Shown here: in pieces, positions 7,450 to 16,536 of the stretch
Layout of the letters: each line of letters opens with the position of its first letter
How positions within the stretch are numbered: the first letter of the stretch is position 1
NCBI RefSeq assembly: GCF_004197395.1
Contig: NZ_SELS01000066.1
Coordinates: 1-40,596, forward strand
Length of the DNA: 40,596 nucleotides
Direction of reading: 5' to 3'
Source of the DNA: Paraburkholderia sp. UYCP14C
GTDB taxonomy: Bacteria; Pseudomonadota; Gammaproteobacteria; Burkholderiales; Burkholderiaceae
Made by a program: the position numbers and the translations under genes
The notes under the pieces: model-generated
The model's database searches: none
What the model saw: the letters and a program-made list of their open reading frames with translations, nothing else
What the model was told of the DNA's origin: nothing

Positions 7450-9021
7450 TTATTTGCCAGCGGGAGCCGATGCCGACACCGGTGCCGATGCACCCGGCAC
7501 CGGTTGCGTCGGCTTCACCGCGACCGGCGCGGAGGCCGACGTGCCCGGCTTGTTCTGCGCGAGACGGCGTTCCATCAGCGACTTCGATTCCTGAACGGGC
7601 TTGCCTTCGAGTTTGTCGACCGCCTGTTGCAGCATGAAGTCGTCGGTCGAACCGAACTCGACCGGCTTGCGTTCGCGCTCCTTCTGGCGCTGTTCCGGCG
7701 TCTTCTTGTCGTTCTGCTCTTCGAGCTGACGCAACTGCTCCATGCGCTCCGACTCGCGTTGCTCCGCTTCCTTCTTCTCGTTCGGATCCTGCGTGTTCGC
7801 CAGGTGGTTCGAGTAGTCGACTTCGCGGGTCACGAGCGCGTCGTCCGGATCGCCGTCCGCGTATTGATCGACCGGGAGGTCGGGGCGGATGCCCTTGTTC
7901 TGGATCGAACGGCCACTCGGCGTGTAGTAATACGCGGTGGTCAGGCGCAGTGCGGTGTCGGCCGTCATTGGGCGCACGGTTTGCACCGAACCCTTGCCGA
8001 ACGTGGTTTTGCCGAGGATCAGCGCGCGGTGCTGATCCTGCAGCGCGCCCGCGACGATTTCCGACGCCGACGCCGAGTAGGCGTTGGTCAGCACGATCAT
8101 CGGCACGGTCTTGAAGATGGCCGGGACGTCCTTCAGCGGATCGGTGTCGAACGATTGCAGACGGTAGTTATCGTAGGTGTCGCGATAGATCTGCTTCGAA
8201 TCCGGAATCTGGCCGTTGGTCGACACCACCACCGAATTCGGCGGCAGGAACGCGCCCGCGACGCCGACCGCGCTTTGCAGCAGACCGCCGCCGTTGTTGC
8301 GCAGGTCGAGGATGAGGCCCTTCAGGTTCGGCTCCTGGCGCGCGAGATCCTGCAGCTTGGCTGCGAGGTCGGGCGTGGTGCGTTCCTGGAAGCTGGTGAT
8401 GCGCACGTACGCGAAGCCCGGTGCAACGATCTTGCCCTTCACCGACTGCACCTTGATGATCGCGCGCGTGACGGTGAGCGGGAACGTGCGGTCGTCGGTT
8501 TTGCGGAAGATGGTCAGCGTGACCTTGGTGCCCGGCTCGCCGCGCATCTGCTTGACCGCCTGGTCGAGCGTCATGCCGCGCACGGGCTTGTCGTTGATGC
8601 GCGTGATCAGGTCGCCCGGACGGATGCCGGCGCGGAACGCGGGCGTGTCTTCGATTGGCGAAATCACCTTGATCAGGCCGTCTTCCGACGAAATTTCGAT
8701 GCCGAGGCCCGCGAAGCGGCCCTTGGTCTGTTCCTGCAGTTCTTCGTAATCGGTCTTGTCGAGGTACGACGAGTGCGGGTCGAGGCTCGACACCATCCCC
8801 TTGATCGCGGCGGTGAGGAGCTTCTTGTCGTCGACCGGTTCGACGTATTCGTGCTTGATCTGCCCGAACACTTCGGCAAAGAGCCTGAGCTGGTCTAGCG
8901 GCAGCGGGGCGACCGCGGCGCTAGCGGGTTGCTGGGCCGAGGCGGAGAATTGCAGGGTGGCAAGGACACCGGTAGCAAGGCCCGCGGCAATCAGGCCGAT
9001 ATTTTTCAGGTTCTTTCGCAT
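7450..9021 (-). CDS. ctpA: C-terminal processing protease, S41 family (CtpA/Prc type)
   Basis: The protein has 523 residues. The N-terminus MRKNLKNIGLIAAGLATGVL is a signal peptide or membrane anchor, so it acts in the periplasm, cutting proteins near hydrophobic C-termini. A PDZ domain lies at about residues 95-180 (FAGLGIEISSEDGLIKV, AGIRPGDLITRIND). The S41 core follows, with LILDLRNNGGG, then TNAYSASASEIVAGAL (catalytic Ser) and ILGKTTFGKGSVQT (catalytic Lys). After the core comes a charged Glu/Arg/Lys-rich, probably coiled segment and an Ala/Pro/Ser tail of low complexity. The frame is open upstream to 9225, but the ATG ending at 9021 gives the proper signal sequence. The gene is transcribed away from gpmA's direction of origin as a likely minus-strand neighbour. 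Confidence 0.94.
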   Translation of the reverse strand: MRKNLKNIGLIAAGLATGVLATLQFSASAQQPASAAVAPLPLDQLRLFAEVFGQIKHEYVEPVDDKKLLTAAIKGMVSSLDPHSSYLDKTDYEELQEQTKGRFAGLGIEISSEDGLIKVISPIEDTPAFRAGIRPGDLITRINDKPVRGMTLDQAVKQMRGEPGTKVTLTIFRKTDDRTFPLTVTRAIIKVQSVKGKIVAPGFAYVRITSFQERTTPDLAAKLQDLARQEPNLKGLILDLRNNGGGLLQSAVGVAGAFLPPNSVVVSTNGQIPDSKQIYRDTYDNYRLQSFDTDPLKDVPAIFKTVPMIVLTNAYSASASEIVAGALQDQHRALILGKTTFGKGSVQTVRPMTADTALRLTTAYYYTPSGRSIQNKGIRPDLPVDQYADGDPDDALVTREVDYSNHLANTQDPNEKKEAEQRESERMEQLRQLEEQNDKKTPEQRQKERERKPVEFGSTDDFMLQQAVDKLEGKPVQESKSLMERRLAQNKPGTSASAPVAVKPTQPVPGASAPVSASAPAGK

Positions 9022-9326
9022 AGAGTCTGTTGCGGTCGGAAGCGCGTGGCAGCGTCGATAAAGATTGGACGGACAAGTATAACTGCACACCCGCCTGCTC
9101 AGGGCGCGGTGCAGGCAATCGTGCTTCGACCGTACGGGAAGGTCCTGGTTCTTGCGGCCCGGCCCCCGGATGGCGAGCCGTGCGAAATAACACTCGGCGG
9201 GTCGGAACCCGGACCAGCCGCGCAAGGCCGCCGGATGCGGTCGCCGCTAGGGCGACCTTTGCGGCGGCACTGACTCCGGCTACCGGGCGCAATACAGTAT
9301 TTCTTGCCGGCCTGGTTGTCTCTGTG

Positions 9327-9357
9327 CGGCCCCGCGCGTTTTCGTGGCGTGGGGCCG
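9327..9357 (-). terminator. Stem-loop downstream of gpmA
   Basis: An 11-bp stem with one mismatch (9327-9337 with 9347-9357) and a 9-base loop begins 18 bases past the gpmA stop on the minus strand. There is no clear T-run. I see nothing else in the 353-base ctpA-gpmA gap except the ctpA leader. Confidence 0.5.
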
Positions 9358-9374
9358 TTGACGGAAACGCCCGA

Positions 9375-10121
9375 TCAGGCCGCCTTGCCCTGGCTCGCGA
9401 CCGCGGCTTGCGCCTTCGCGATCGCGTCCTGGTCGCCGAGATAGTAGTGCTTGATCGGCTTCAGGTCTTCGTCGAGTTCGTAGACGAGCGGCACGCCGTT
9501 CGGAATGTTGAGGCCGACGATGTCGTCGTCCGAGATGTTGTCTAGGTACTTGACCAGCGCGCGGATCGAGTTGCCGTGTGCGGCAATCAGGATGCTGCGG
9601 CCCGACTTGATGGCCGGCGCGATCGACTCGTTCCACAGCGGCAGCACGCGCGCGACCGTGTCTTTCAGGCACTCGGTCAGCGGCAATTGCTCACGCGGCA
9701 CCTTGGCATAACGCGGATCGGCGTACGGCGCGCGCTCGTCGGTCGGCTCGAGCGCGGGCGGCGGCGTGTCGTAGCTGCGGCGCCAGACCAGCACCTGCTC
9801 GTCGCCGAACCTGGCCGCCGTTTCGGCCTTGTTCAGACCCGACAGTGCGCCGTAGTGGCGTTCGTTGAGGCGCCACGAATGCACAACGGGCAGGTACATC
9901 AGATCCATCTTGTCCTGCACGTGCCACAACGTGCGGATCGCGCGCTTGAGCACCGACGTGTAGGCGATGTCGAACGTGTAGCCCGATTCCTTGAGCAGCA
10001 CGCCCGCCTGCTGCGCCTCGAGGTTGCCCTGCTCGGTGAGGTCGACGTCGACCCAGCCGGTGAAGCGGTTTTCCTTGTTCCACGTCGATTCGCCGTGGCG
10101 GATGAGAACGAGTTTGTACAT
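9375..10121 (-). CDS. gpmA: 2,3-bisphosphoglycerate-dependent phosphoglycerate mutase
   Basis: The 248-residue enzyme interconverts 3- and 2-phosphoglycerate in glycolysis and gluconeogenesis. [12 protein letters not shown] holds the phosphohistidine near the N-terminus; [20 protein letters not shown] and [18 protein letters not shown] carry the other active-site residues. The length matches the dPGM family (about 250). The ATG ending at 10121 starts directly at [11 protein letters not shown]. It is divergent from the rhodanese gene across a 139-base shared upstream region. Confidence 0.97.
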   Translation of the reverse strand: MYKLVLIRHGESTWNKENRFTGWVDVDLTEQGNLEAQQAGVLLKESGYTFDIAYTSVLKRAIRTLWHVQDKMDLMYLPVVHSWRLNERHYGALSGLNKAETAARFGDEQVLVWRRSYDTPPPALEPTDERAPYADPRYAKVPREQLPLTECLKDTVARVLPLWNESIAPAIKSGRSILIAAHGNSIRALVKYLDNISDDDIVGLNIPNGVPLVYELDEDLKPIKHYYLGDQDAIAKAQAAVASQGKAA

Positions 10122-10207
10122 AAGATTTGCCGGTCGGTAGTGAGGAAGCGGTCTCGCTCTGTGCGGTGCCTCTGGCGGCGCATCGCCATCGCGTCAAACG
10201 GTTATTT

Positions 10208-10213
10208 TATAAT
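10208..10213 (+). promoter_or_regulatory. Possible -10 element for the rhodanese-grxC unit
   Basis: A perfect TATAAT lies 47 bases before the GTG start of the rhodanese gene, in the short divergent region with gpmA. I see no good -35 at 16-18 bases upstream. Confidence 0.4.
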
Positions 10214-10260
10214 GGTCGGGTTGACCTCTTCGATTTCTCTCTCTTTCCGGCGGATCTTCC

Positions 10261-10686
10261 GTGAAGTTTTTCACCGAATACACAAACCTTGTCCTGATCG
10301 CAATCGTCCTTATCTCTGGTGGGTTGCTGCTGTGGCCGACCATCAGTCGGCGTGGACGTGGCGGCCTGTCGGCCGCTGAAGCCACCCAACTGATCAACCG
10401 GCGCAACGCGGCGGTCATCGATCTGCGGCCGTCCGCCGATTACGCCAAGGGGCACCTGCCCTCGGCACGGCATTTCGAATTCGCGGAGTTGCAGGCGAAA
10501 GTCGCGCAACTCGCGAAGAACAAGAGCAACCCGGTGCTGCTGGTATGCCAGACCGGCCAGCAGTCGAACAAGGCCGCGCGTATCGTGCAGGAAGCGGGAT
10601 ACGCGGAAGTCCATGTTCTCGAAGGCGGCGTCGACGCCTGGCAGAAAGCCGGTATGCCGGTTGTGAAACAAGGAGCAGCCAAGTGA
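10261..10686 (+). CDS. Membrane-anchored rhodanese-like protein
   Basis: The protein has 141 residues: one N-terminal membrane helix (LVLIAIVLISGGLLLWP, about residues 10-26) and then a rhodanese domain (about 35-135). LLVCQTGQQSNKAA provides the catalytic Cys in the persulfide loop, and AAVIDLRPSADYAKGHLPSA is the conserved entry segment, so a sulfur-transfer or sulfide-related role is likely, with no defined substrate. It starts at GTG 10261. The stop codon overlaps the GTG start of grxC (10683), so the two are translationally coupled. This rhodanese-grxC-secB order is common in betaproteobacteria. Confidence 0.9.
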   Translation: MKFFTEYTNLVLIAIVLISGGLLLWPTISRRGRGGLSAAEATQLINRRNAAVIDLRPSADYAKGHLPSARHFEFAELQAKVAQLAKNKSNPVLLVCQTGQQSNKAARIVQEAGYAEVHVLEGGVDAWQKAGMPVVKQGAAK

Positions 10687-10943
10687 ACAAAGTGATCATG
10701 TACAGCACCCAGGTGTGCCCGTATTGCCAGATGGCCGAACGTCTTTTAAAGTCGCGCGGCGTCGAGCAGGTTGAAAAAGTACTGATCGACAAAGACCCGG
10801 CCCGTCGTGAGGAGATGATGACCCGGACGGGTCGTCGCACGGTGCCGCAGGTGTTCATCGGCGAGACGCATGTCGGCGGCTATGACGATCTTTCCGCGCT
10901 CGATCGCGCGGGCGGTCTGACGCCGCTGCTTGAAGCTGCCTGA
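10683..10943 (+). CDS. grxC: Glutaredoxin 3
   Basis: The 86-residue dithiol glutaredoxin has the CPYC active site near the N-terminus (STQVCPYCQMAE) and the glutathione-binding segments RTVPQVFIGETHVGGYDDL. It reduces disulfides and glutathionylated proteins using glutathione, which the gshA/gshB products nearby make. The start is the GTG at 10683, overlapping the rhodanese stop (GTGA); this gives the normal family N-terminus and length. Confidence 0.95.
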   Translation: MNKVIMYSTQVCPYCQMAERLLKSRGVEQVEKVLIDKDPARREEMMTRTGRRTVPQVFIGETHVGGYDDLSALDRAGGLTPLLEAA

Positions 10944-11105
10944 GTTAGCAGCCTGAGTTCGCGCGTTTCGCGCCGCGCGAGCGGGCGGACCACTCGATAA
11001 GCCGGCGCGTGCGCGCTCCTCGTGGAGCCGGCGAGCCGGCGCAATAATCTGGCGGCCCATGCGTGCATCGGCCGCCGCCACGCATACCTATCAGGAATTA
11101 CCATC

Positions 11106-11585
11106 ATGTCCGACGAGAATAACCAGCCGTTCTTCAACATCCAGCGCATCTATCTGAAGGACATGTCGCTCGAGCAGCCGAATTCGCCGGCGATCTTCCT
11201 CGAGCAGGAAATGCCGTCGGTCGAAGTCGAAGTCGACGTAAAGGCCGAGCGCCTCGCGGAATCCGTGTTCGAAATTCTCGTGACGGGCACGGTCACCGCC
11301 AAGGTGTCGGACAAGGTCGCGTTCCTGATCGAAGCGAAACAGGCCGGCATTTTTGATATTCGCAACATTCCTGCCGAGCAGATCGATCCGCTCGTCGGCA
11401 TCGCCTGCCCGACCATCCTGTTCCCGTACCTGCGCTCGAACATCGCCGACGCAATCACCCGCGCCGGCTTCCCGCCGATCCACCTCGCCGAGATCAACTT
11501 CCAGGCGCTGTACGAGCAGCGTCTCGCGCAAATGAGCGCGGCCCAGCAGGGCGACGGCGCGGCGCAAAACGGCGTCACGCATTAA
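11106..11585 (+). CDS. secB: Protein-export chaperone SecB
   Basis: The 159-residue SecB binds unfolded preproteins in the cytosol and passes them to SecA. The conserved core is complete: [20 protein letters not shown] at the start, [12 protein letters not shown] and [19 protein letters not shown] in the middle, and [18 protein letters not shown] near the end. The start is the ATG at 11106 ([13 protein letters not shown]); the frame is open upstream to 11022, but that stretch does not resemble SecB. It lies between grxC and gpsA in the same direction. Confidence 0.97.
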   Translation: MSDENNQPFFNIQRIYLKDMSLEQPNSPAIFLEQEMPSVEVEVDVKAERLAESVFEILVTGTVTAKVSDKVAFLIEAKQAGIFDIRNIPAEQIDPLVGIACPTILFPYLRSNIADAITRAGFPPIHLAEINFQALYEQRLAQMSAAQQGDGAAQNGVTH

Positions 11586-11607
11586 GGCGCCGCGGGTAGT
11601 GCCGGCT

Positions 11608-12606
11608 ATGAAGGTCGCCGTTCTCGGCGCTGGCGCCTGGGGCACCGCCCTCGCCGGCCATCTGGCCTTAAGGCACGACACGGTGTTGTGGGCGCGCGAG
11701 TCCGCGCTCATTGCCGAGCTTTCCACTTCGCATGAAAACGCCCGCTATCTGGCAGGCGTTGCGTTGCCGAGCGCGCTTCGCTACGAAGCGGATCTCGGCG
11801 CGGCGCTCGATCACGCGCTCGCGGACGATGCGCTGTGCGTGATCGCGACGCCGGTGGCTGGCCTGCGCGGTCTGTTGCGCGCGATGCGCGATGCGGGCAA
11901 GGTGCCCGCGCATATCGTGTGGCTGTGCAAGGGGTTCGAAGCGGATTCGCAGTTGTTGCCGCACCAGGCGGTCGCGGCTGAATTGCCCGAGCATGCGAGC
12001 AACGGCGTGTTGTCCGGACCGAGCTTCGCGCGCGAAGTCGGGCAGGGGCTGCCGGTTGCGTTGACGATTGCGAGCTCGTCGGCGGCGTGCCGCGAACGCA
12101 CCGTCGCGGCGTTCCATCACGGTGCGATGCGCATTTATACCGGCGACGACGTCGTCGGCGTCGAGGTGGGCGGCGCGGTGAAGAACGTGCTCGCGATCGC
12201 GACGGGCATTGCCGATGGCCTCGGCCTCGGTCTCAATGCACGCGCGGCGCTGATCACGCGCGGCCTCGCCGAAATGTCTCGTCTCGGCGTGACGCTCGGT
12301 GGGCGCGCAGAAACCTTTACCGGGCTGACCGGTCTCGGCGATCTGATTCTGACCGCCACCGGCGATCTGTCGCGCAACCGCACGGTGGGCCTGCAACTCG
12401 CCACGGGGCGCACGCTCGACGACATCCTCGGTGGCCTCGGTCACGTGGCCGAAGGGGTGCGCTGCGCGCAGGCGGTACTCTCGATCGCACGCGCTCACGC
12501 GATCGAGATGCCGATTACGCAGGCAGTCTGCGCAGTGCTGTTCGACGGCGTGGCGCCGCGCGATGCAGTCAGCGCGCTGTTGCGACGCGATTCGAAGGCC
12601 GAATAA
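11608..12606 (+). CDS. gpsA: NAD(P)-dependent glycerol-3-phosphate dehydrogenase
   Basis: The 332-residue enzyme reduces dihydroxyacetone phosphate to glycerol-3-phosphate for phospholipid synthesis. [20 protein letters not shown] is the Rossmann dinucleotide loop; [11 protein letters not shown] and [21 protein letters not shown] (catalytic Lys) are the family signatures, followed by [22 protein letters not shown]. The start is the ATG at 11608; a GTG nine bases earlier is less likely. It follows secB by 22 bases, an arrangement seen widely in proteobacteria. Confidence 0.96.
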   Translation: MKVAVLGAGAWGTALAGHLALRHDTVLWARESALIAELSTSHENARYLAGVALPSALRYEADLGAALDHALADDALCVIATPVAGLRGLLRAMRDAGKVPAHIVWLCKGFEADSQLLPHQAVAAELPEHASNGVLSGPSFAREVGQGLPVALTIASSSAACRERTVAAFHHGAMRIYTGDDVVGVEVGGAVKNVLAIATGIADGLGLGLNARAALITRGLAEMSRLGVTLGGRAETFTGLTGLGDLILTATGDLSRNRTVGLQLATGRTLDDILGGLGHVAEGVRCAQAVLSIARAHAIEMPITQAVCAVLFDGVAPRDAVSALLRRDSKAE

Positions 12607-12744
12607 CCAGGCTGATAAGCAAGCCCGCTCAAGCCAATCCGAATAAAGTCTTATCCGTCAGCCGTTTAGCGCAAACTCGCGTTGAACGGCTGCCTCCCCT
12701 GGCTGTCCACTTCCTTATCGAAGGCTCGGATCTGCGAGGTCCCC

Positions 12745-13305
12745 ATGCCCACCTTCCATCTCGGTCACGGCACCTGCACGCTCGAAGCGCGGGTGGTCGA
12801 CATTACGACGCTCACCGTCGATGCGATCGTCAATGCCGCAAATACTTCGCTGCTTGGCGGCGGCGGTGTGGATGGCGCGATTCATCGCGCGGCCGGCAAG
12901 GAGCTGCTTCGCGAATGCGAGACGCTCGGCGGCTGCGCGACCGGCGACGCCAAAATGACCGCCGGCTATCGGTTGCCCGCGAGGCACGTGATTCATGCGG
13001 TCGGTCCAGTGTGGCGCGGCGGCGCGCATGGCGAAGCCGACCTGCTTGCATCGTGCTATCAGCGCTCGCTCGAAGTTGCCCGCGAGACTCAGTGCACGAG
13101 CATCGCGTTTCCCGCGATCAGCTGCGGCATCTACCGTTTCCCCGCCGACGACGCGGTGATCATCGCAGTCGCGACCGTGCTCGACACGTTGCCGCGCACA
13201 CCCCAGATGAAGCACGTGACGTTCGCCTGCTTCGACGACGCGATGTTCGCGCGCTACGAGGCCGAGCTCGAACGCCGTCAGGCGCCGCCCTCGAAACCGG
13301 CCTGA
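12745..13305 (+). CDS. Macro-domain protein (O-acetyl-ADP-ribose deacetylase type)
   Basis: The 186-residue single macro domain resembles YmdB/Macro[21 protein letters not shown] is the ADP-ribose-binding loop with the catalytic Asn/Asp pattern, and [12 protein letters not shown] is the second phosphate-binding loop. Such enzymes hydrolyse O-acetyl-ADP-ribose or remove mono-ADP-ribose from proteins; which one applies here cannot be told from sequence. The ATG at 12745 is chosen because it gives MPTFHLGHG directly before the domain; the frame is open about 60 bases upstream. Its last 28 bases overlap the 3' end of trmL on the other strand. Confidence 0.9.
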   Translation: MPTFHLGHGTCTLEARVVDITTLTVDAIVNAANTSLLGGGGVDGAIHRAAGKELLRECETLGGCATGDAKMTAGYRLPARHVIHAVGPVWRGGAHGEADLLASCYQRSLEVARETQCTSIAFPAISCGIYRFPADDAVIIAVATVLDTLPRTPQMKHVTFACFDDAMFARYEAELERRQAPPSKPA

Positions 13306-13748
13306 CGCCAGGCTTCGAACACCACGATCGCCACCGTGTTCGACAGATTCAGACTGCGATTGCCGGGACGCATCGGCAGACGCACGCGCTGCTCGTTCCC
13401 GAAGCGTTCGAGCACCGTGTCGGGCAGGCCGCGCGTTTCGGCGCCGAAGACGAACCAGTCGCCCGGTTGAAACGCGTGGTCGTGAAAGCGCCCCGAGCCG
13501 CGCGTCGTGAAGGCGAACATGCGCGCCGGGTCAGGCGTTTCTTTCGCGATGAACGCGTCCCAGTCGGCATGCACGTTCATTTCCGCGTACTCGTGATAAT
13601 CGAGGCCGGCGCGCCGCATCTTGGTGTCGTCGAGTGGGAAGCCGAGCGGCTCGATCAGATGCAGCCGAGCGCCGGTATTCGCGCACAGGCGAATCACGTT
13701 GCCGGTGTTCGGCGGAATTTCGGGTTCTACGAGAACGACGTTGAACAT
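13278..13748 (-). CDS. trmL: tRNA (cytidine(34)-2'-O)-methyltransferase TrmL
   Basis: The 156-residue SPOUT-class methyltransferase modifies the wobble base of certain leucine tRNAs. It begins [21 protein letters not shown] and has the knotted SAM-binding segments [11 protein letters not shown] and [21 protein letters not shown]. The length equals that of the E. coli enzyme (157). It converges on the macro-domain gene with a 28-base tail-to-tail coding overlap. It follows comF on the minus strand by 18 bases, so both are probably one transcript. Confidence 0.95.
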   Translation of the reverse strand: MFNVVLVEPEIPPNTGNVIRLCANTGARLHLIEPLGFPLDDTKMRRAGLDYHEYAEMNVHADWDAFIAKETPDPARMFAFTTRGSGRFHDHAFQPGDWFVFGAETRGLPDTVLERFGNEQRVRLPMRPGNRSLNLSNTVAIVVFEAWRQAGFEGGA

Positions 13749-13766
13749 AAGGAGACCACGTAAAAG

Positions 13767-14579
13767 CTAGTTTTTCGGAGTGCGCAGCGCGACGAAGTTC
13801 GTGACCCGCCGCGCGCCTGCGGCCTTCAGCGTATGCGCGAGGGCTTCGAGTGTCGCGCCGCTGGTCATCACGTCGTCGACGACGCCGACGTGCAGGCCAT
13901 GCACCGACCGCGCGACGCGAAACGCGCGGCCGACGTTGTGCCGGCGCGCATCGAGATCGAGGCGCGATTGCGGCGCGGTGTCGAGGGTTCGTTCGAGCAG
14001 CGTCGCGTCGCCGCGTACGCCGAGCGCACGGGCGAGCGGCCGCGCGATCTGCCATGCCTGGTTGTAGCCGCGCTCGACCAGACGACGCCCGGCGAGCGGC
14101 ACCGGCGCAATCACGTCGGGCCGCTCTGCCGCGTCTTGCCAGTTGTCCTCAGCGAGCCGGGCGAGGCGTTGCGCGAAGTCGCGCGCGAGCACCAAGCGGG
14201 CGCGGAACTTCAGACCGACCGCCAGCGTATCGAGCGGCGCGCGATAGTCGGCGAGCGCGAAGCTCGCGTCGAACGGCGGCGGCTCGGCCACGCAATCCGC
14301 GCAGCGATAGCGCGCCTGGGCGACCCGGCGTGACGCCGGCAACGGCACCGCGCAAACGGTGCAGCGCAGGCGGCTGTCGTTCCAGTAGGCCGCGTCGCAA
14401 CCGTCGCACAACGTCTTATGCGACAAATTGCCGCATAACGCGCACAGGTTCGGCAGCGCGGCGTGCAGCGCGCGCGGCCATGCCGAATGCAGACCGCGCG
14501 CAAAACGCGCCAGCTGATTTCGACACGACGAAGAAAATGACTGGAATCGCACGAGTGAGTGCCGGTGAAAGCCGTTCAC
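13767..14579 (-). CDS. comF: ComF family protein (phosphoribosyltransferase-like)
   Basis: The 270-residue protein has an N-terminal double Cys-pair zinc region (CALCGNLS...LCDGC and CTVC...CADC, about residues 46-96) and a C-terminal type I phosphoribosyltransferase fold with the PRPP loop GVVDDVMTSGATLEAL (about 230). Middle motifs IAPVPLAGRRLVERGYNQA are typical for ComF/GntX. The family is linked to DNA uptake in naturally competent bacteria, but its reaction is not established. It is divergent from the methyltransferase gene with 55 bases between the starts. Confidence 0.9.
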   Translation of the reverse strand: MNGFHRHSLVRFQSFSSSCRNQLARFARGLHSAWPRALHAALPNLCALCGNLSHKTLCDGCDAAYWNDSRLRCTVCAVPLPASRRVAQARYRCADCVAEPPPFDASFALADYRAPLDTLAVGLKFRARLVLARDFAQRLARLAEDNWQDAAERPDVIAPVPLAGRRLVERGYNQAWQIARPLARALGVRGDATLLERTLDTAPQSRLDLDARRHNVGRAFRVARSVHGLHVGVVDDVMTSGATLEALAHTLKAAGARRVTNFVALRTPKN

Positions 14580-14634
14580 GCTGAATGGAGGGGAACGAAC
14601 GAGTATACTTCGAGCTCACGCCAGCACGACACAC

Positions 14635-15600
14635 ATGTCCCCAACATCCGCTCAATCTGGCCGTCCGGCCTACGATTCACGGCGCCTCAGACGAATTTTC
14701 GACCGTCGCGCCGCCACTTTCGACGAGGTTGCGTTCCTGCCGCGCGAGATTGCGCAGCGCATGCGCGAGCGTCTCGATTACATCAAGGTGGCGCCCTCCA
14801 GCGTGCTCGACGCCGGTTGCGGCGCGGGCGAAGACATCCCCGCATTGCGCGAACGCTTTCCCGAGGCGCCGGTGTTCGGAGCCGATCTGTCGCACGGCAT
14901 GCTGCGCCGCGCGCTGCGCCACGATGCCGGTGATACGAGCTGGCGGCGCTTTCTTCCCGCCTCGCTCGGCAAGGCGCTCGGCGCGCGTGGCCCGCGCTTC
15001 GCACAAGCCGATTTCTCCGCGCTGCCGTTCACGGCCGGCGCATTCGAATTCATCTGGTCGAATCTCGCGCTGCACTGGCACTCGCGGCCCGATCTGGTCT
15101 TTCCCGAATGGCAGCGCGTGCTGAAGGTCAACGGCCTGCTGATGTTCAGCACGCTCGGCCCCGATACGCTGAAGGAATTGCGCGGCGCCTACGCCGAGGT
15201 CGAGGCCGCGCACGGCGTCGCGTCGCGCAAGCATGTGATCGACTTCGTCGATATGCATGATCTCGGCGACATGCTCGTCGAGGCCGGCTTCGAGATTCCG
15301 GTGATGGATCAGGAGACGCTGACGATCACCTACAAGTCGCCCGAGTCGCTGCTCGCGGACGTGCGCCGCTGGGGCGCGTACCCGTTCGAGCGCGGCGCGC
15401 ATGACGGCGCGCTCGCGCGTCGGTTGCATAAAGCGCTGCTCGCCGCGATCGAAGCGCGCCGGCGCGCCGACGGCACGATCGCGCTGACCTTCGAGGTGAT
15501 CTACGGACACGCATGGAAAGCCGTGCCGCGTACCACGGCCGAAGGACATGGCATCGTGCGGCTCGAGGACATCGGGCGAGGTCCTGGCAAGCGTGGATAG
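14635..15600 (+). CDS. Class I SAM-dependent methyltransferase, BioC-like
   Basis: The 321-residue protein has the SAM-binding motif SVLDAGCGAGEDIPAL (about residue 60), FGADLSHGMLRRA, and an acidic post-motif region ADFSALPFTAGAFEFIWSNL. WQRVLKVNGLLMFSTLGPDT follows. The layout resembles BioC, which methylates malonyl-ACP at the start of biotin synthesis, and Burkholderiales proteins of this kind are often labelled so. No bio genes are nearby, so the substrate is an inference. Between the SAM motifs lies a longer insert than usual (DTSWRRFLPASLGKALGARG). The start is the ATG at 14635. Confidence 0.8.
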   Translation: MSPTSAQSGRPAYDSRRLRRIFDRRAATFDEVAFLPREIAQRMRERLDYIKVAPSSVLDAGCGAGEDIPALRERFPEAPVFGADLSHGMLRRALRHDAGDTSWRRFLPASLGKALGARGPRFAQADFSALPFTAGAFEFIWSNLALHWHSRPDLVFPEWQRVLKVNGLLMFSTLGPDTLKELRGAYAEVEAAHGVASRKHVIDFVDMHDLGDMLVEAGFEIPVMDQETLTITYKSPESLLADVRRWGAYPFERGAHDGALARRLHKALLAAIEARRRADGTIALTFEVIYGHAWKAVPRTTAEGHGIVRLEDIGRGPGKRG

Positions 15601-15773
15601 CAGATTGCCGCGCCGTCATCAACTGCTTGCCGATAGTGCGGTTGACGTGTTGCAAAAGCGGTAAAGAGGACATCTGTTATGCCTGGGATTTGCCCTCCGA
15701 AAGAGCCGCAAAATGCCGGGAAAAACGGCGCGAAGGCTTGTCGCGCCTGGCTTGTGGGCCGATCGGGGCTTGC

Positions 15774-15802
15774 TTGTCGATGCTATGGATCGCGCCTATA
15801 AT
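15774..15802 (+). promoter_or_regulatory. Sigma70-like promoter of the cytochrome oxidase operon
   Basis: TTGTCG (15774-15779) and a perfect TATAAT (15797-15802) are separated by 17 bases. The pair lies 194 bases before the DUF2244 gene, leaving a long leader. The remaining 395-base gap (15601-15995) shows no gene. Confidence 0.65.
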
Positions 15803-15995
15803 GCGTCAGTTTGTCACCCGAGGTTCCCACATTTGGGGTGGCAAGCCCGAGGCGCAGGGCTGCAAAATGAAATGATGCGGTAGGAATTGGCGGGCTCGCG
15901 AGTGGTGCTGTAAGCAGCGGCACGAGCGGTGGCCGCGAGATGCATCCGGAAGTAAAAGATGGCAGGCCGGACGCGACGATTCGCAGGAGGCAGCG

Positions 15996-16472
15996 ATGGG
16001 CGCATCAGATCATCTGCTGGCGGATTCAGAGCCGGTCCTCAGGGACTGGACCATGAAGCGCAACTGTTCGATATCGCCGCGGCAGTTCGTCTGTCTGTAC
16101 GTGTCGCTTGCGTTGTTATCGTTGGCAATTGCATTCATGCTGGTTCTGGTCGGTGCCTGGCTGGTGTTGCCGTTCACCGGAATCGAATTGCTGGCGGTAG
16201 GTATCGCGTTTGCAATATATGCGCGTCATGCTGTGGATTACGAGCGCATCCGGTTGTTTCCGAACCGGCTCGTGATCGAGCAGGTCAGCGCCGAGCAGAT
16301 TACGCAGTTCGAATTCAATCCGCGCTGGGTGCGGATAGAGCCGGGCGCAACGCCGCGCGATCAGATCAAGCTGGTCTCGCGCGGGCAGACGATCATGATC
16401 GGGCAACATCTCGCGCAGAATCGGCGCGCGCAGTTCGCAGGCGAACTGCGTATGTGGCTGGCACGTTGTTAG
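15996..16472 (+). CDS. DUF2244 membrane protein
   Basis: This is a 158-residue protein of unknown function. Two adjacent hydrophobic segments (about residues 33-55 and 58-75) form a membrane hairpin, followed by a soluble part with FPNRLVIEQV and FNPRWVRI, as in DUF2244 proteins. AGGAGG (15985-15990) lies 5 bases before the ATG. It stands first in the aa3 oxidase operon, directly before coxB, a position common in Burkholderiales, which suggests a link to oxidase biogenesis; this is context only. Confidence 0.85.
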   Translation: MGASDHLLADSEPVLRDWTMKRNCSISPRQFVCLYVSLALLSLAIAFMLVLVGAWLVLPFTGIELLAVGIAFAIYARHAVDYERIRLFPNRLVIEQVSAEQITQFEFNPRWVRIEPGATPRDQIKLVSRGQTIMIGQHLAQNRRAQFAGELRMWLARC

Positions 16473-16536
16473 ATGGTGCCGGACGCGCGGCGTTCAAGGG
16501 GGCGCGACACGCTGCCAGCGGGGTCGAGGGGTTTGA

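Noticed and set aside
7408-8898. Open frame of 496 codons opposite ctpA
   Set aside because: It mirrors ctpA, is Arg/Leu/Val-rich without any family motif, and has no ribosome-binding site. Long antisense frames are common in GC-rich DNA.
9022-9225. N-terminal extension of ctpA by 68 codons
   Set aside because: The sequence is open but Arg-rich and unlike the family, and it would bury the signal sequence that starts at 9021.
12087-13763. 558-codon plus-strand frame across gpsA, the macro-domain gene and trmL
   Set aside because: It is out of frame with three recognised genes and has an Arg-rich, motif-free translation.
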